A model generated the notes under the pieces. That model was not told where the DNA came from. It did no database searches and was given only the letters and a program-made list of their open reading frames with translations. From a virus, in IMG/VR virus record IMGVR_UViG_3300035698_007793, positions 1-23,840 of that record: a stretch of 23,840 nt of DNA, one strand, 5' to 3'. Each line of letters begins with the position of its first letter. Positions within the stretch are counted from its first letter, which is position 1. Position numbers and translations under genes: made by a program. This document shows, one piece after another, positions 5,726 to 11,884 of the stretch.

Positions 5726-5750
5726 AAAAAAAGACCCTCAATTAAGAGGG
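5726..5750 (-). terminator. Rho-independent terminator, leftward
   Basis: On the minus strand, a CCCTC stem arm, six-base loop and GAGGG arm are followed directly by seven Ts (plus-strand A tract 5726-5732). It sits 10 bases past the stop of the zinc-ribbon gene ending at 5761, and would end transcription coming from the 6821 side before the origin-like spacer. Confidence 0.75.
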
Positions 5751-5760
5751 CCGAGAGGGA

Positions 5761-6381
5761 TTAGTAAATTATACCCAAATTTGGTGCATTGTCATAGCAA
5801 TGGGGACATAAATGGTGATCGGGGTCTAATTCCCATGTGCTGAAGGTACTCCCGCAACCCTTACAATCCATTATAATGGGGTTGTCTGCACCTCTGGCGC
5901 AGTCATGGCAATATATTTTACTCTCAAAGAGGTAGCCAACTTTGCCAAAGCTGCCACATTCCGAGCATTTTATATTCTCTTTGTTACTGGTTATATATTT
6001 GGGTTTGACTATTTGTTGCGGTGCAATGTAGGAACAATCAGCACACATACCGCCAGTGAGATTCTCTTTCTTCTGAAGTGTCCCACATTCGGTACAGTAT
6101 GAAAGATTTTGGATATAACATACCCAGCAGTAGCATTTTCCATCACACATATAAATCTCGTGCGTGTCGTGGTCGCATATTTCGCAATGAAATTTTTTCT
6201 CTGGTTGTGGGTCTGCTGAATCCGCAAAGTATATTCGTAAACAATGCAGATTAAAAGATTTGCAGGTTTTCTCAATAGCTGATCGAGCTTGTGCGAAAGT
6301 GAGCCGTTGAGCTACTTTATATGTCCAAACGTGATTTTTGCCAGATTCGATTGTATATGTATATGTGGGTTGTGTAGACAT
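5761..6381 (-). CDS. Multi-zinc-ribbon protein
   Basis: 206 residues. Eight CxxC pairs lie at about residues 66/69, 85/88, 96/99, 113/116, 139/142, 158/161, 173/176 and 192/195, enough for four zinc ribbons in a row; an extra Cys is at 83. The first 60 residues form a separate Cys-poor domain. Tandem ribbons usually bind nucleic acid or RNA polymerase, so a regulator or host-takeover factor is a reasonable guess, not more. ATG at 6381 with GGAGGAAAACTAA upstream; the preceding gene stops at 6382 with no gap. A terminator follows. Confidence 0.75.
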   Translation of the reverse strand: MSTQPTYTYTIESGKNHVWTYKVAQRLTFAQARSAIEKTCKSFNLHCLRIYFADSADPQPEKKFHCEICDHDTHEIYMCDGKCYCWVCYIQNLSYCTECGTLQKKENLTGGMCADCSYIAPQQIVKPKYITSNKENIKCSECGSFGKVGYLFESKIYCHDCARGADNPIIMDCKGCGSTFSTWELDPDHHLCPHCYDNAPNLGIIY

Positions 6382-6528
6382 TTAGTTTTCCTCCATGTAT
6401 GCGGGAAGTTTAATTTTAATAGCATAAGGGCAAGTGTCGCAAGATTTAAAACCCAAAGCGCAATCATTAATCACATAAAGTGGTAATTTGTATTCTGTGC
6501 AATAGTTAATGTCTTTATCATTCGGCAT
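6382..6528 (-). CDS. Small Cys-rich hypothetical protein
   Basis: 48 residues from the ATG at 6528, with CAGGAGATAG upstream. Cysteines at about residues 10, 23, 30 and 33 (ending in SCDTCPYAI) could form a single metal site. Stop codon is directly followed by the ATG of the multi-zinc-ribbon gene, so the two are probably co-translated. Function unknown. Confidence 0.55.
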   Translation of the reverse strand: MPNDKDINYCTEYKLPLYVINDCALGFKSCDTCPYAIKIKLPAYMEEN

Positions 6529-6551
6529 GGTCTCTATCTCCTGAAGTGGGT

Positions 6552-6821
6552 TTATAGATTCTCTATAAAATTAATTAGCTCAACTTCTTCCACAATAACA
6601 ATGCTTTTATCTGCCCAAGGTGGCAAGTGTGCTGGTATAATTCTAAATTTAGTCGAAGAAAAAGTTGTAAAATCCTCCGTAGGGTATAATGAGTGCAAAG
6701 GGGCTATTGATAAATAATAAGTAACCTCTGTAGCCCATAGCTCTTTAATTTCTACGTCTTTTCTGGTGTCTATCAACTTTGTTTTTTTGGTTGCTCGGTA
6801 GATTGTTGTTGTTGCTTCCAT
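6552..6821 (-). CDS. Hypothetical protein, first gene of the leftward block
   Basis: 89 residues, ATG at 6821 with AAGGAGGAAACAAC upstream. Mixed alpha/beta composition, with a hydrophobic strand near the end (KSIVIVEEVELINFI). No family recognised. It is the first gene left of the divergent control region, so it is likely to be among the earliest expressed; its presumed promoter carries an inverted repeat (6855-6876). Confidence 0.65.
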   Translation of the reverse strand: MEATTTIYRATKKTKLIDTRKDVEIKELWATEVTYYLSIAPLHSLYPTEDFTTFSSTKFRIIPAHLPPWADKSIVIVEEVELINFIENL

Positions 6822-6854
6822 GTTGTTTCCTCCTTAAAAAGTGTTATATTGTTT

Positions 6855-6876
6855 GTACTACATACAATTATAGTAC
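6855..6876 (-). promoter_or_regulatory. Leftward -10 box inside an inverted repeat (possible operator)
   Basis: GTACTA at 6855-6860 and TAGTAC at 6871-6876 are perfect inverted arms with a 10-base spacer. On the minus strand a consensus TATAAT (6872-6867) lies across one arm, 46 bases from the start of the gene at 6821. A second nested inverted repeat, TTGTA/TACAA, is at 6853-6867. No good -35 box is present at 16-18 bases (AGGTTA at 17), so the promoter may need an activator or be repressed by a protein bound to the repeat. Confidence 0.4.
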
Positions 6877-7039
6877 TTTTATATGTAAGTAACCTGCTTA
6901 TTAGGTAAATAAAGTGTAAAGTATTTGTAAGCATGAAATTTTCTAATTTAATTAATCCGTCTAAACTTTTGCCGTTGACACTATTGCTTATAAGCGCTTT
7001 TATCTTTTGACCTTTTAAGACGCTTGCGTCTATGCGTAC

Positions 7040-7062
7040 TGGCTGAACGAACAGTGAAGTGC
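7040..7062 (+). repeat. Scattered short repeat, copy 3
   Basis: TGGCTGAACGAACAGTGAAG followed by TGC, in the divergent control region; closely similar to copy 1, with which it shares the TGGC prefix. Confidence 0.6.
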
Positions 7063-7133
7063 CTTGCTCAATAAGATAAAGGCTCTATTATTAGTGGTTC
7101 CAGTGACGTAGGAACAAATGCTATCTTGGGGAA

Positions 7134-7152
7134 TGAACGTAGTGAAGTGCGC
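7134..7152 (+). repeat. Scattered short repeat, copy 4
   Basis: TGAACGTAGTGAAGTGCGC, 72 bases right of copy 3 in the control region and 38 bases left of the rightward promoter. Confidence 0.6.
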
Positions 7153-7189
7153 CTCAGCTGGCCAGAGCCAGAAACGCCTAAATAATTAC

Positions 7190-7218
7190 TTGACACCTGT
7201 AAAGAAATTATCTATATA
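7190..7218 (+). promoter_or_regulatory. Rightward sigma70-type promoter
   Basis: Consensus TTGACA at 7190-7195, a 17-base spacer and TATATA at 7213-7218, giving a transcript start near 7225, about 25 bases before the first rightward gene and its AAAGGGGG ribosome binding site. It is the best sigma70/sigmaA match I see in the window and probably drives the packaging and structural operon with host polymerase. Confidence 0.75.
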
Positions 7219-7249
7219 AGAGTAAAACATAAACCTAAAGGGGGACTAC

Positions 7250-7471
7250 ATGGCAAAAGGCACTCCAAAGAAGGCGAAATCGCCAGAAGAAGTACTTCAT
7301 AAGTTAACAGAGAAAGTGATTATCTTAGAGGGGAAGTTATCTATTTATGTGGAAGTGATCCAAGAGTTATGTGCAATGGGTGGATTGCAGAAAGCATTAA
7401 CAAAACGTGGGCTAGAAGTATTGCCACATGACTTCAAAGGTAAGAAGTATGACAGCGGGAAGACCAACTAA
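7250..7471 (+). CDS. Small hypothetical protein upstream of TerS
   Basis: 73 residues, ATG behind AAAGGGGGACTAC. Basic N-terminus (AKGTPKKAKS), then a heptad-like helical segment (VLHKLTEKVIILEGKLSIYV) that could form a coiled coil. Its end overlaps the start of the TerS gene by 23 bases. First gene of the rightward operon. Function unknown; a packaging or regulatory accessory role would be a guess from position only. Confidence 0.6.
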   Translation: MAKGTPKKAKSPEEVLHKLTEKVIILEGKLSIYVEVIQELCAMGGLQKALTKRGLEVLPHDFKGKKYDSGKTN

Positions 7472-8102
7472 GATGACACCAGCTTGTATTAAGCTGATTG
7501 AACAAGCATGGATGCTCGGATGTACTGACGAGGAAGCCTGTCTTAGTGCTGATATTTCACGCCAAACACTCAATACTTACCAACAAGCGAATCCTTCATT
7601 TATTGACAGAAAAGCACTGCTGAAGACTACTCAGGTATTAAAGGCGCGCCAAGTCATAGCATCTAAGCTAGATAGTAAAACACCTTGGGAAGCACTGACA
7701 ACCGCTAAGCATATCCTTGAGAAGCACGATGGTAAAGCACCACAGAAGATAGACATAGCTGTGAAGGGCATTATTATCCACAGGAAGGTCTATGAATTAC
7801 CAGGAAGCGCTAAGGCAATAGATGTTGTCACACCTGTCACACTGTCACAGTTAGAGCAAGACACTGAAGCGATGGCATTGCATGAGTTGGATAGTAGTAG
7901 TAGTAGCCTTGATGATAATGTGCGCCAAGACAAGGCACCTGTTCAAGTAGAGACTATAACAACAGCAGGTAGTAGCTTAATACCCTCGGCAGGTAGTAGC
8001 TTAATACCCTCGGCAGGTAGTAGCTCAATACCCTTGGCACCTGCGAGTATCAACAAAGGGGAAGCAGTGGGTGGCACAGATAGTAGCGAAACAAAGCAAT
8101 AA
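7449..8102 (+). CDS. Terminase small subunit (TerS)
   Basis: 217 residues from the ATG at 7449 (AAAGG eight bases upstream); an in-frame ATG at 7428 lacks a site. The first 90 residues follow the small terminase pattern: AGRPTKMTP, a helix IKLIEQAWMLGCTDEEACL, the recognition turn SADISRQTLNTYQQANP and KALLKTTQVLKARQVI. TerS recognises the packaging site and loads TerL. The tail beyond residue 140 is low in complexity: a run of Ser, then three AGSSLIPS-type repeats encoded by 24-base DNA repeats, then a polar end. The identification rests on the N-terminal domain and the nearby TerL. Confidence 0.75.
   Translation: MTAGRPTKMTPACIKLIEQAWMLGCTDEEACLSADISRQTLNTYQQANPSFIDRKALLKTTQVLKARQVIASKLDSKTPWEALTTAKHILEKHDGKAPQKIDIAVKGIIIHRKVYELPGSAKAIDVVTPVTLSQLEQDTEAMALHELDSSSSSLDDNVRQDKAPVQVETITTAGSSLIPSAGSSLIPSAGSSSIPLAPASINKGEAVGGTDSSETKQ
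7965..8036 (+). repeat. Three 24-bp direct repeats in the TerS tail
   Basis: Units at 7965-7988, 7989-8012 and 8013-8036; the first two are identical (begin GCAGGTAGTAGCTTAATACC), the third has two changes. They encode AGSSLIPS, AGSSLIPS and AGSSSIPL. Near-identity suggests recent expansion of a disordered tail. Confidence 0.85.
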
Positions 8103-8274
8103 CAGGCAGTTAGAGCAAGCGAGTGCTAGTGATAATGCTCGCAAGCTCGCATCACAGCCGGCGGGAGGACAGTTATTTTTACACGAGGGGGCCTGTAGGG
8201 ATCGGCTTGGAGTTAACAAGTACTCGTATACTCGTACCTTCCAACATGTACGAAACATAAGAAAAGGGTTTTAA
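8071..8274 (+). CDS. Doubtful small open frame
   Basis: 67 codons from a GTG at 8071 inside the end of TerS. A GGGGAAG lies about 10 bases upstream, so translation is possible. The product is polar and has no recognisable motif. Codon choice in the second half (TGT AGG, CGG, ACT CGT) is irregular. It may be noncoding sequence downstream of TerS; I keep it only because the frame fills most of an otherwise empty 274-base stretch. Confidence 0.2.
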   Translation: MAQIVAKQSNNRQLEQASASDNARKLASQPAGGQLFLHEGACRDRLGVNKYSYTRTFQHVRNIRKGF

Positions 8275-8376
8275 AAAAAAGGAGAGAGGGGGGTAGCTAA
8301 AGAGGAAGGGCCGAATTTTTAAAAGTAAATCTTTTATGGCTTTAAAGAAAGTGTTATAGCAGTAGTCGGAGGCATT
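8275..8376. other. Purine-rich spacer
   Basis: Starts with an A8 run and a G-rich purine tract (8273-8310), then an AT-rich stretch. A weak promoter-like pair (TTTATG, 15 bases, TTATAG, near 8334-8360) precedes the next gene, but its spacing is poor and I do not call it. Confidence 0.3.
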
Positions 8377-8672
8377 ATGAAAAAAATGAAGACAGCTACC
8401 TTAATTTTGATATACGTTGCGATACTGGCATGCCTATGCTACGCGCTGAACGCTGAGGCAAACCCCGGCACAGACCCTTCCTCTCCGGGCCCAATAACCT
8501 GCGATGGGCAAATCATCTACAACCTAGAGCTACATGAAACCTACTTTGATATCTGCCTTAATAGGAGTATCTTGAGAGTTCCCGGCGGATGGATATATGG
8601 AAGGAAAATACAAATTCGGGGAAGAAACTGCCCGGCGTGTTTGTCCCCTACGATGAAGACTTGAAAGAATAG
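8377..8672 (+). pseudogene. Signal-peptide protein with a frameshifted C-terminus
   Basis: The frame from the ATG at 8377 (CGGAGGCATT upstream) gives MKKMKT, a hydrophobic segment (residues 7-25, ILIYVAILACLCYALNAEA) that looks like a signal peptide with a possible lipobox-like LAC, then YFDICLNRSILRVPGGWIYG. After that the frame turns implausible and stops at 8664. In the -1 frame the sequence continues as KLPGVFVPYDEDLKE and stops at 8670-8672. A 'RVPGGWIY ... GVFVPYD' pairing is, from memory, the ordinary end of a family of phage hypothetical proteins. One extra A in the run at 8605-8608 would restore it. Either a pseudogene, a programmed shift or a sequence error; unshifted product is 95 residues. 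Confidence 0.55.
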
Positions 8673-8688
8673 GAGCTAATAATGACAA

Positions 8689-8856
8689 ATGGACGCTGTA
8701 AGAGATCGAGAACGAGGCCTGATCCACCTTTTCGGTAACTGCGATTCACTTCATACGAAAGCATACGCTTACGCTTTGGCATGGTCGCATAGTAATGAAC
8801 TATCGCCCGGGGGTGAACACGATGATTCGGAGCAAGTAGAACCGGAAACCGTATAA
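8689..8856 (+). CDS. Small acidic hypothetical protein
   Basis: 55 residues (MDAVRDRERGLIHLFGNCDS onward, ending in an acidic DDSEQVEPETV). The AGGAG at 8671-8675 is 13 bases from this ATG, too far to be ideal; it is better placed for an ATG at 8682 in another frame that stops after 18 codons. Losing one base between them would fuse the two starts, so the true N-terminus is uncertain. Function unknown. Confidence 0.45.
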   Translation: MDAVRDRERGLIHLFGNCDSLHTKAYAYALAWSHSNELSPGGEHDDSEQVEPETV

Positions 8857-8879
8857 CCGTAATAAAACCAGGAGGCAAA

Positions 8880-9122
8880 ATGTTAAAATGGATACCAGCA
8901 GGAGAAATTGCTGCCCATAAAGAAGCATGGGCAGACCACAGCGTGGTAAAAGAAATACTGCTGTGCCTTTCTAATGGAATCGTTACCGTCGGAGTCTATG
9001 ATGTGCAGAAGACTTCTTTTTTTGCCAATTCATTTTGGGATGGTGAAAAATGCTGCTATGGCTATACTGATGATGTTGTAATGTTCGCAATGTTTAACAG
9101 GCCACTACAGGAGAAGCACTAA
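8880..9122 (+). CDS. DUF551-like small protein
   Basis: 80 residues, ATG behind CCAGGAGGCAAA. An N-terminal KWIPAGE, a central hydrophobic strand pair (GIVTVGVYDV, SFFANSFWDGE) and a C-terminal DDVVMFAMFNRPL recall the layout of DUF551 phage proteins, which usually end in a 'VTHWMPLP' strand; the match is loose. Stop overlaps the next ATG (TAATG). Confidence 0.55.
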   Translation: MLKWIPAGEIAAHKEAWADHSVVKEILLCLSNGIVTVGVYDVQKTSFFANSFWDGEKCCYGYTDDVVMFAMFNRPLQEKH

Positions 9123-9292
9123 TGGAAATGTCCACTATACCAAAAGCAATCCTTTCTAAACTGGCAGACGTAATCGACAACCTCACCAATATCTCAGTAA
9201 CTATCGAAGAACCGAAATACGCTCTAGGCGTAGTAAGCGCCAAAGCGGTAAAGTTTGACTTAGGTGGAATTAAAAATAAGGAGGCCAAATGA
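9122..9292 (+). CDS. Small hypothetical protein
   Basis: 56 residues (MEMSTIPKAILSKLADVIDN onward). The start overlaps the preceding stop as TAATG and the end overlaps the next start as ATGA, so all three genes are probably translated in sequence. The last codons (AAT AAG GAG GCC AAA) themselves provide the AAGGAGG ribosome binding site of the next gene. Function unknown. Confidence 0.55.
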   Translation: MEMSTIPKAILSKLADVIDNLTNISVTIEEPKYALGVVSAKAVKFDLGGIKNKEAK

Positions 9293-9705
9293 GAGAGTAT
9301 GTAACCGATCCAGTATTTTATAAGTTCATTGAGGATTTTACGGCGCTGAAAGAAGTAACGCCAAGTAAGGTTCAGCAGAATGTAGCCGGAGAACCATATA
9401 CCGCATGGGTATGGCAGAATAAGAATAGTCTTGACGAAATTGCCGGATGGGATCAGGCACAGCAATCATTCTTCATCCACAAGAAGTTTCGCGCTGATAT
9501 TGATAGCGCGCCAAAATGCGGAACGTGCGGGAAGTTCCTGTTTGACAGGGATGGCTTTATAATCACGCATGAAAGCGAGAGAGCAAAAGCCGGGCTATTT
9601 TGCAATAGCTGTTTCGGTGCTATTCTTCGCAAAACGCAACCAGCCAAGACAGAAGCGAACGGTGATGCCATACTGCAGGTGATCCCCAAGGGTAGCGAGA
9701 AATAA
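9289..9705 (+). CDS. Hypothetical protein with C-terminal zinc ribbon
   Basis: 138 residues, ATG behind AAGGAGGCCAA. The first 75 residues are Cys-free and look globular; CGTC at 77-80 and CNSC at 105-108 form a likely zinc ribbon near the C-terminus. Its stop is directly followed by the TerL start. Position just before TerL would fit a packaging accessory factor such as an HNH-less partner, but nothing in the sequence proves it. Confidence 0.65.
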   Translation: MREYVTDPVFYKFIEDFTALKEVTPSKVQQNVAGEPYTAWVWQNKNSLDEIAGWDQAQQSFFIHKKFRADIDSAPKCGTCGKFLFDRDGFIITHESERAKAGLFCNSCFGAILRKTQPAKTEANGDAILQVIPKGSEK

Positions 9706-11082
9706 ATGTCTGATATCCTTCAAATGCCAAACGGATGGGACTGCTACGCACATCAAGCAGAACTATGGAACTATCTGGACGAGAGGGGCCCTGATGGAAA
9801 GATGCTACCGGGCAAGCGTGCTGATTGCTGTTGGCATAGGAGAGGCGGCAAAGACGCGACATGCCTCAACTATGAAGCCACAGAATCGATCACCGATCCC
9901 GGGCTTTATTTCCACATGCTTCCAACGCAACGCCAGGCCCGTAAGGTTATATGGGATGGATTTACCCGCGATGGTATAAGGCATATCAATCAAGCCTTCC
10001 CCGAAGAAATCAGATCAAACACACGTTCACAGGATATGCAGATAGAGTTGAAAAACGGCGCTATCTGGCAATTATGCGGATCAGACAACTATGATGCTCT
10101 CGTGGGATCAAACCCCAAGGGCATTGTCTTTTCTGAATGGGCATTATGTAATCCGGCCGCATGGGACTTCTTGAGCCCTATTTTGGCTGAGAATGGCGGA
10201 TGGGCAATATTCATCTACACAGCCCGGGGAAAGAATCATGCATTCCACCAGCACGAAATGGCTAAAAAGAATCCAGCATGGTTTTGTTCCAGAAAGACAG
10301 TAGACGATACATATAAACATGACGGATCACCGATTGTCACGCAAGAGAGAATACAGGCCGAGCGAGATGCAGGAAGATCAGAAGATTTGATCCAGCAAGA
10401 ATACTATTGTTCGTTTGATGTTGCTGTCAAGGGCGCTTATTTTGCGGACGAGATCGCAAGGGCAATCGCTTCTAAGCGGATATGCAGCATTCCAATCGAG
10501 CGCCATATCCCTGTACATACGTTTTGGGATTTAGGACTATCAGCTGGGAACGCCATGAGCGTATGGTTTGTTCAGGCAATCGGCAAAGAGATTAGGGTTA
10601 TCAACTATCTGGAAAAGGAGAATTCAAACATCCCTTGGTTTTGGGCTCAACTGCAAGAGTTCGAGAAAACGCATGGTATCTTCTGGGGGACACATCACGC
10701 ACCGCATGATATCAACGTGAGAGAACTTTCATCTGGTAAGACCAGGCTGAAGACTGCTAAAGATATGGGCCTGAAATTCTTCATGGTAGAACGAACCAAA
10801 GACTTAAACGAATCAATAGAGGCAGCACGGCGTTTATTTGATAGATGTTGGTTTGACAAAGACCGCTGCAAAGCTGGCATCGATGCGCTTGGATCGTACT
10901 ATAGAAAATGGGACGAGAAGAACCAATGCTACCACGATCAACCTGTGCATAATTGGGCGAGTAACGCTGCAGACGCTTTCCGGCAAATGGCACAAGCATG
11001 GCATGATCGCCTGGCGCTTGGCAAACCAACCGAAACAAAACCCGGGAGCATGAACGGGCATTTTAATATATTCGACCAATGA
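9706..11082 (+). CDS. Terminase large subunit (TerL)
   Basis: 458 residues: the ATPase/nuclease motor that pumps DNA through the portal and cuts the concatemer. Visible motifs in order: an adenine-motif-like WDCYAHQAELW near residue 11, Walker A WHRRGGKDAT (Lys49), Walker B GIVFSEWA (Glu144; a Ser precedes the Glu where Asp is common), coupling motif YTARG (171-175), then the RNase H-like nuclease with FWDLG (Asp275), HAPHD (Asp335) and ASNAADAF (Asp423). All three nuclease acids are present. The ribosome binding site is weak, and translation likely couples to the gene that ends one base earlier. Confidence 0.95.
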   Translation: MSDILQMPNGWDCYAHQAELWNYLDERGPDGKMLPGKRADCCWHRRGGKDATCLNYEATESITDPGLYFHMLPTQRQARKVIWDGFTRDGIRHINQAFPEEIRSNTRSQDMQIELKNGAIWQLCGSDNYDALVGSNPKGIVFSEWALCNPAAWDFLSPILAENGGWAIFIYTARGKNHAFHQHEMAKKNPAWFCSRKTVDDTYKHDGSPIVTQERIQAERDAGRSEDLIQQEYYCSFDVAVKGAYFADEIARAIASKRICSIPIERHIPVHTFWDLGLSAGNAMSVWFVQAIGKEIRVINYLEKENSNIPWFWAQLQEFEKTHGIFWGTHHAPHDINVRELSSGKTRLKTAKDMGLKFFMVERTKDLNESIEAARRLFDRCWFDKDRCKAGIDALGSYYRKWDEKNQCYHDQPVHNWASNAADAFRQMAQAWHDRLALGKPTETKPGSMNGHFNIFDQ

Positions 11083-11468
11083 ATGATGGAAAAGAATTTC
11101 AAAAAAGAAAATATTATATAGTCTTCAAAAACTCTAGTTCTCCAAGATGGTTTATGCGCTATATAGACAAGTATATGGGGCATGTAATCGTTTTAAGGGT
11201 AAGTGATGATGGTGAGTCTTGGCTATACACAGAAGCTACTGGCGGGAATATAATCCTTGACAAGTTCCCTATTTGTAATCTAAGAGATATTTATGAGGAC
11301 TGTGTTATTATCGATTGCTGGTCAAAGTACATAGAAAAACCGACAATAAAGATATGGCATCTAAATTGCGTAGAACAAGCAAAACTAATTCTCGGTATCC
11401 AAAAGTGGTGGGTAATCACCCCTCGACAATTATACAATCACATCATAAAAATCAGAAAGAGTAGGTAG
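11079..11468 (+). CDS. Conserved small phage protein between TerL and portal
   Basis: 129 residues; start overlaps the TerL stop (ATGA) and has no clear ribosome binding site of its own. Pattern RYIDKYMGHVIVLRVSDDGE, then HLNCVEQAKLILGI and VITPRQLYNHI resembles, from memory, small proteins found beside the terminase and portal genes of podoviruses, where 'C-E-VK--LGI' and 'TP-QLY--L' recur. Function unknown. Its base composition is visibly more AT-rich than TerL and portal, suggesting a different history. Confidence 0.7.
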   Translation: MNDGKEFQKRKYYIVFKNSSSPRWFMRYIDKYMGHVIVLRVSDDGESWLYTEATGGNIILDKFPICNLRDIYEDCVIIDCWSKYIEKPTIKIWHLNCVEQAKLILGIQKWWVITPRQLYNHIIKIRKSR

Positions 11469-11470
11469 CT

Positions 11471-11659
11471 ATGGGAAGTAGCGATGGTGGTGGCGAAAGC
11501 AAAGCTATAAAAAAACAAAGAGCGGACGAGAAGGCCCGGCTTGCACAAGAGAAGTCAGATATTAGTGAAAAAAAAGCACTTTCATCTTCCGGCCTTGCTG
11601 GTAGAGCTATGCTTATGAAGTCCAATCAAGCTCAACTTAAAACCAAAGCAGGACAGTAG
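11471..11659 (+). CDS. Small charged hypothetical protein
   Basis: 62 residues, glycine/serine start (GSSDGGGESK), then a highly charged helix and a SSGLAGRAMLMKS segment. A weak ribosome binding site (GTAGGT) precedes it. Small polar proteins of this kind often lie before the portal gene in T7-like heads; function not known. Confidence 0.55.
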   Translation: MGSSDGGGESKAIKKQRADEKARLAQEKSDISEKKALSSSGLAGRAMLMKSNQAQLKTKAGQ

Positions 11660-11668
11660 GAGGGAAGC

Positions 11669-11884
11669 ATGGGAGACACGAGCGCGCTTAAAAAAATCTA
11701 CGACCACAACAAAAGCTCAAGCTCGAAGCCAAAACCACCACTTATTGCAAGAGGGACATCTGAGCCAAAAGACCTTGGTGGCGGTGATGCAAGCTTGCCT
11801 GACGGAGGCCTTAATCCAACACTGAAGAAATCGAAGCAGCAATCACTCAACGCATTGGCATCTAATAAGTCGGGACTTATGTAA
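11669..11884 (+). CDS. Small polar, probably disordered protein
   Basis: 71 residues, ATG behind GTAGGAGGGAAGC. Rich in Ser, Lys, Pro and Gly (HNKSSSSKPKPPLIARG, KDLGGGDASLPDGG), with no obvious fold. Stop overlaps the portal start (TAATG). Function unknown. Confidence 0.55.
   Translation: MGDTSALKKIYDHNKSSSSKPKPPLIARGTSEPKDLGGGDASLPDGGLNPTLKKSKQQSLNALASNKSGLM

Larger units (their letters stand above)
6822..7249. other. Divergent control region (428 bases, no gene)
   Basis: Separates the leftward early-type genes from the rightward packaging and structural genes. It contains a leftward TATAAT with an inverted repeat over it, two copies of the scattered short repeat (7040-7062, 7134-7152), small hairpins (GACGC/GCGTC at 7019-7030, GTTCC/GGAAC at 7097-7115, CTGGC/GCCAG at 7158-7171) and a strong rightward promoter (7190-7218). 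The left half is very AT-rich. No open frame of note. Confidence 0.7.

Noticed and set aside
6975-7003. A second rightward promoter at TTGACA 6975-6980
   Set aside because: The only -10-like sequences are TTTTAT at 17 bases, a poor match, or TATAAG at 8 bases, far too close.
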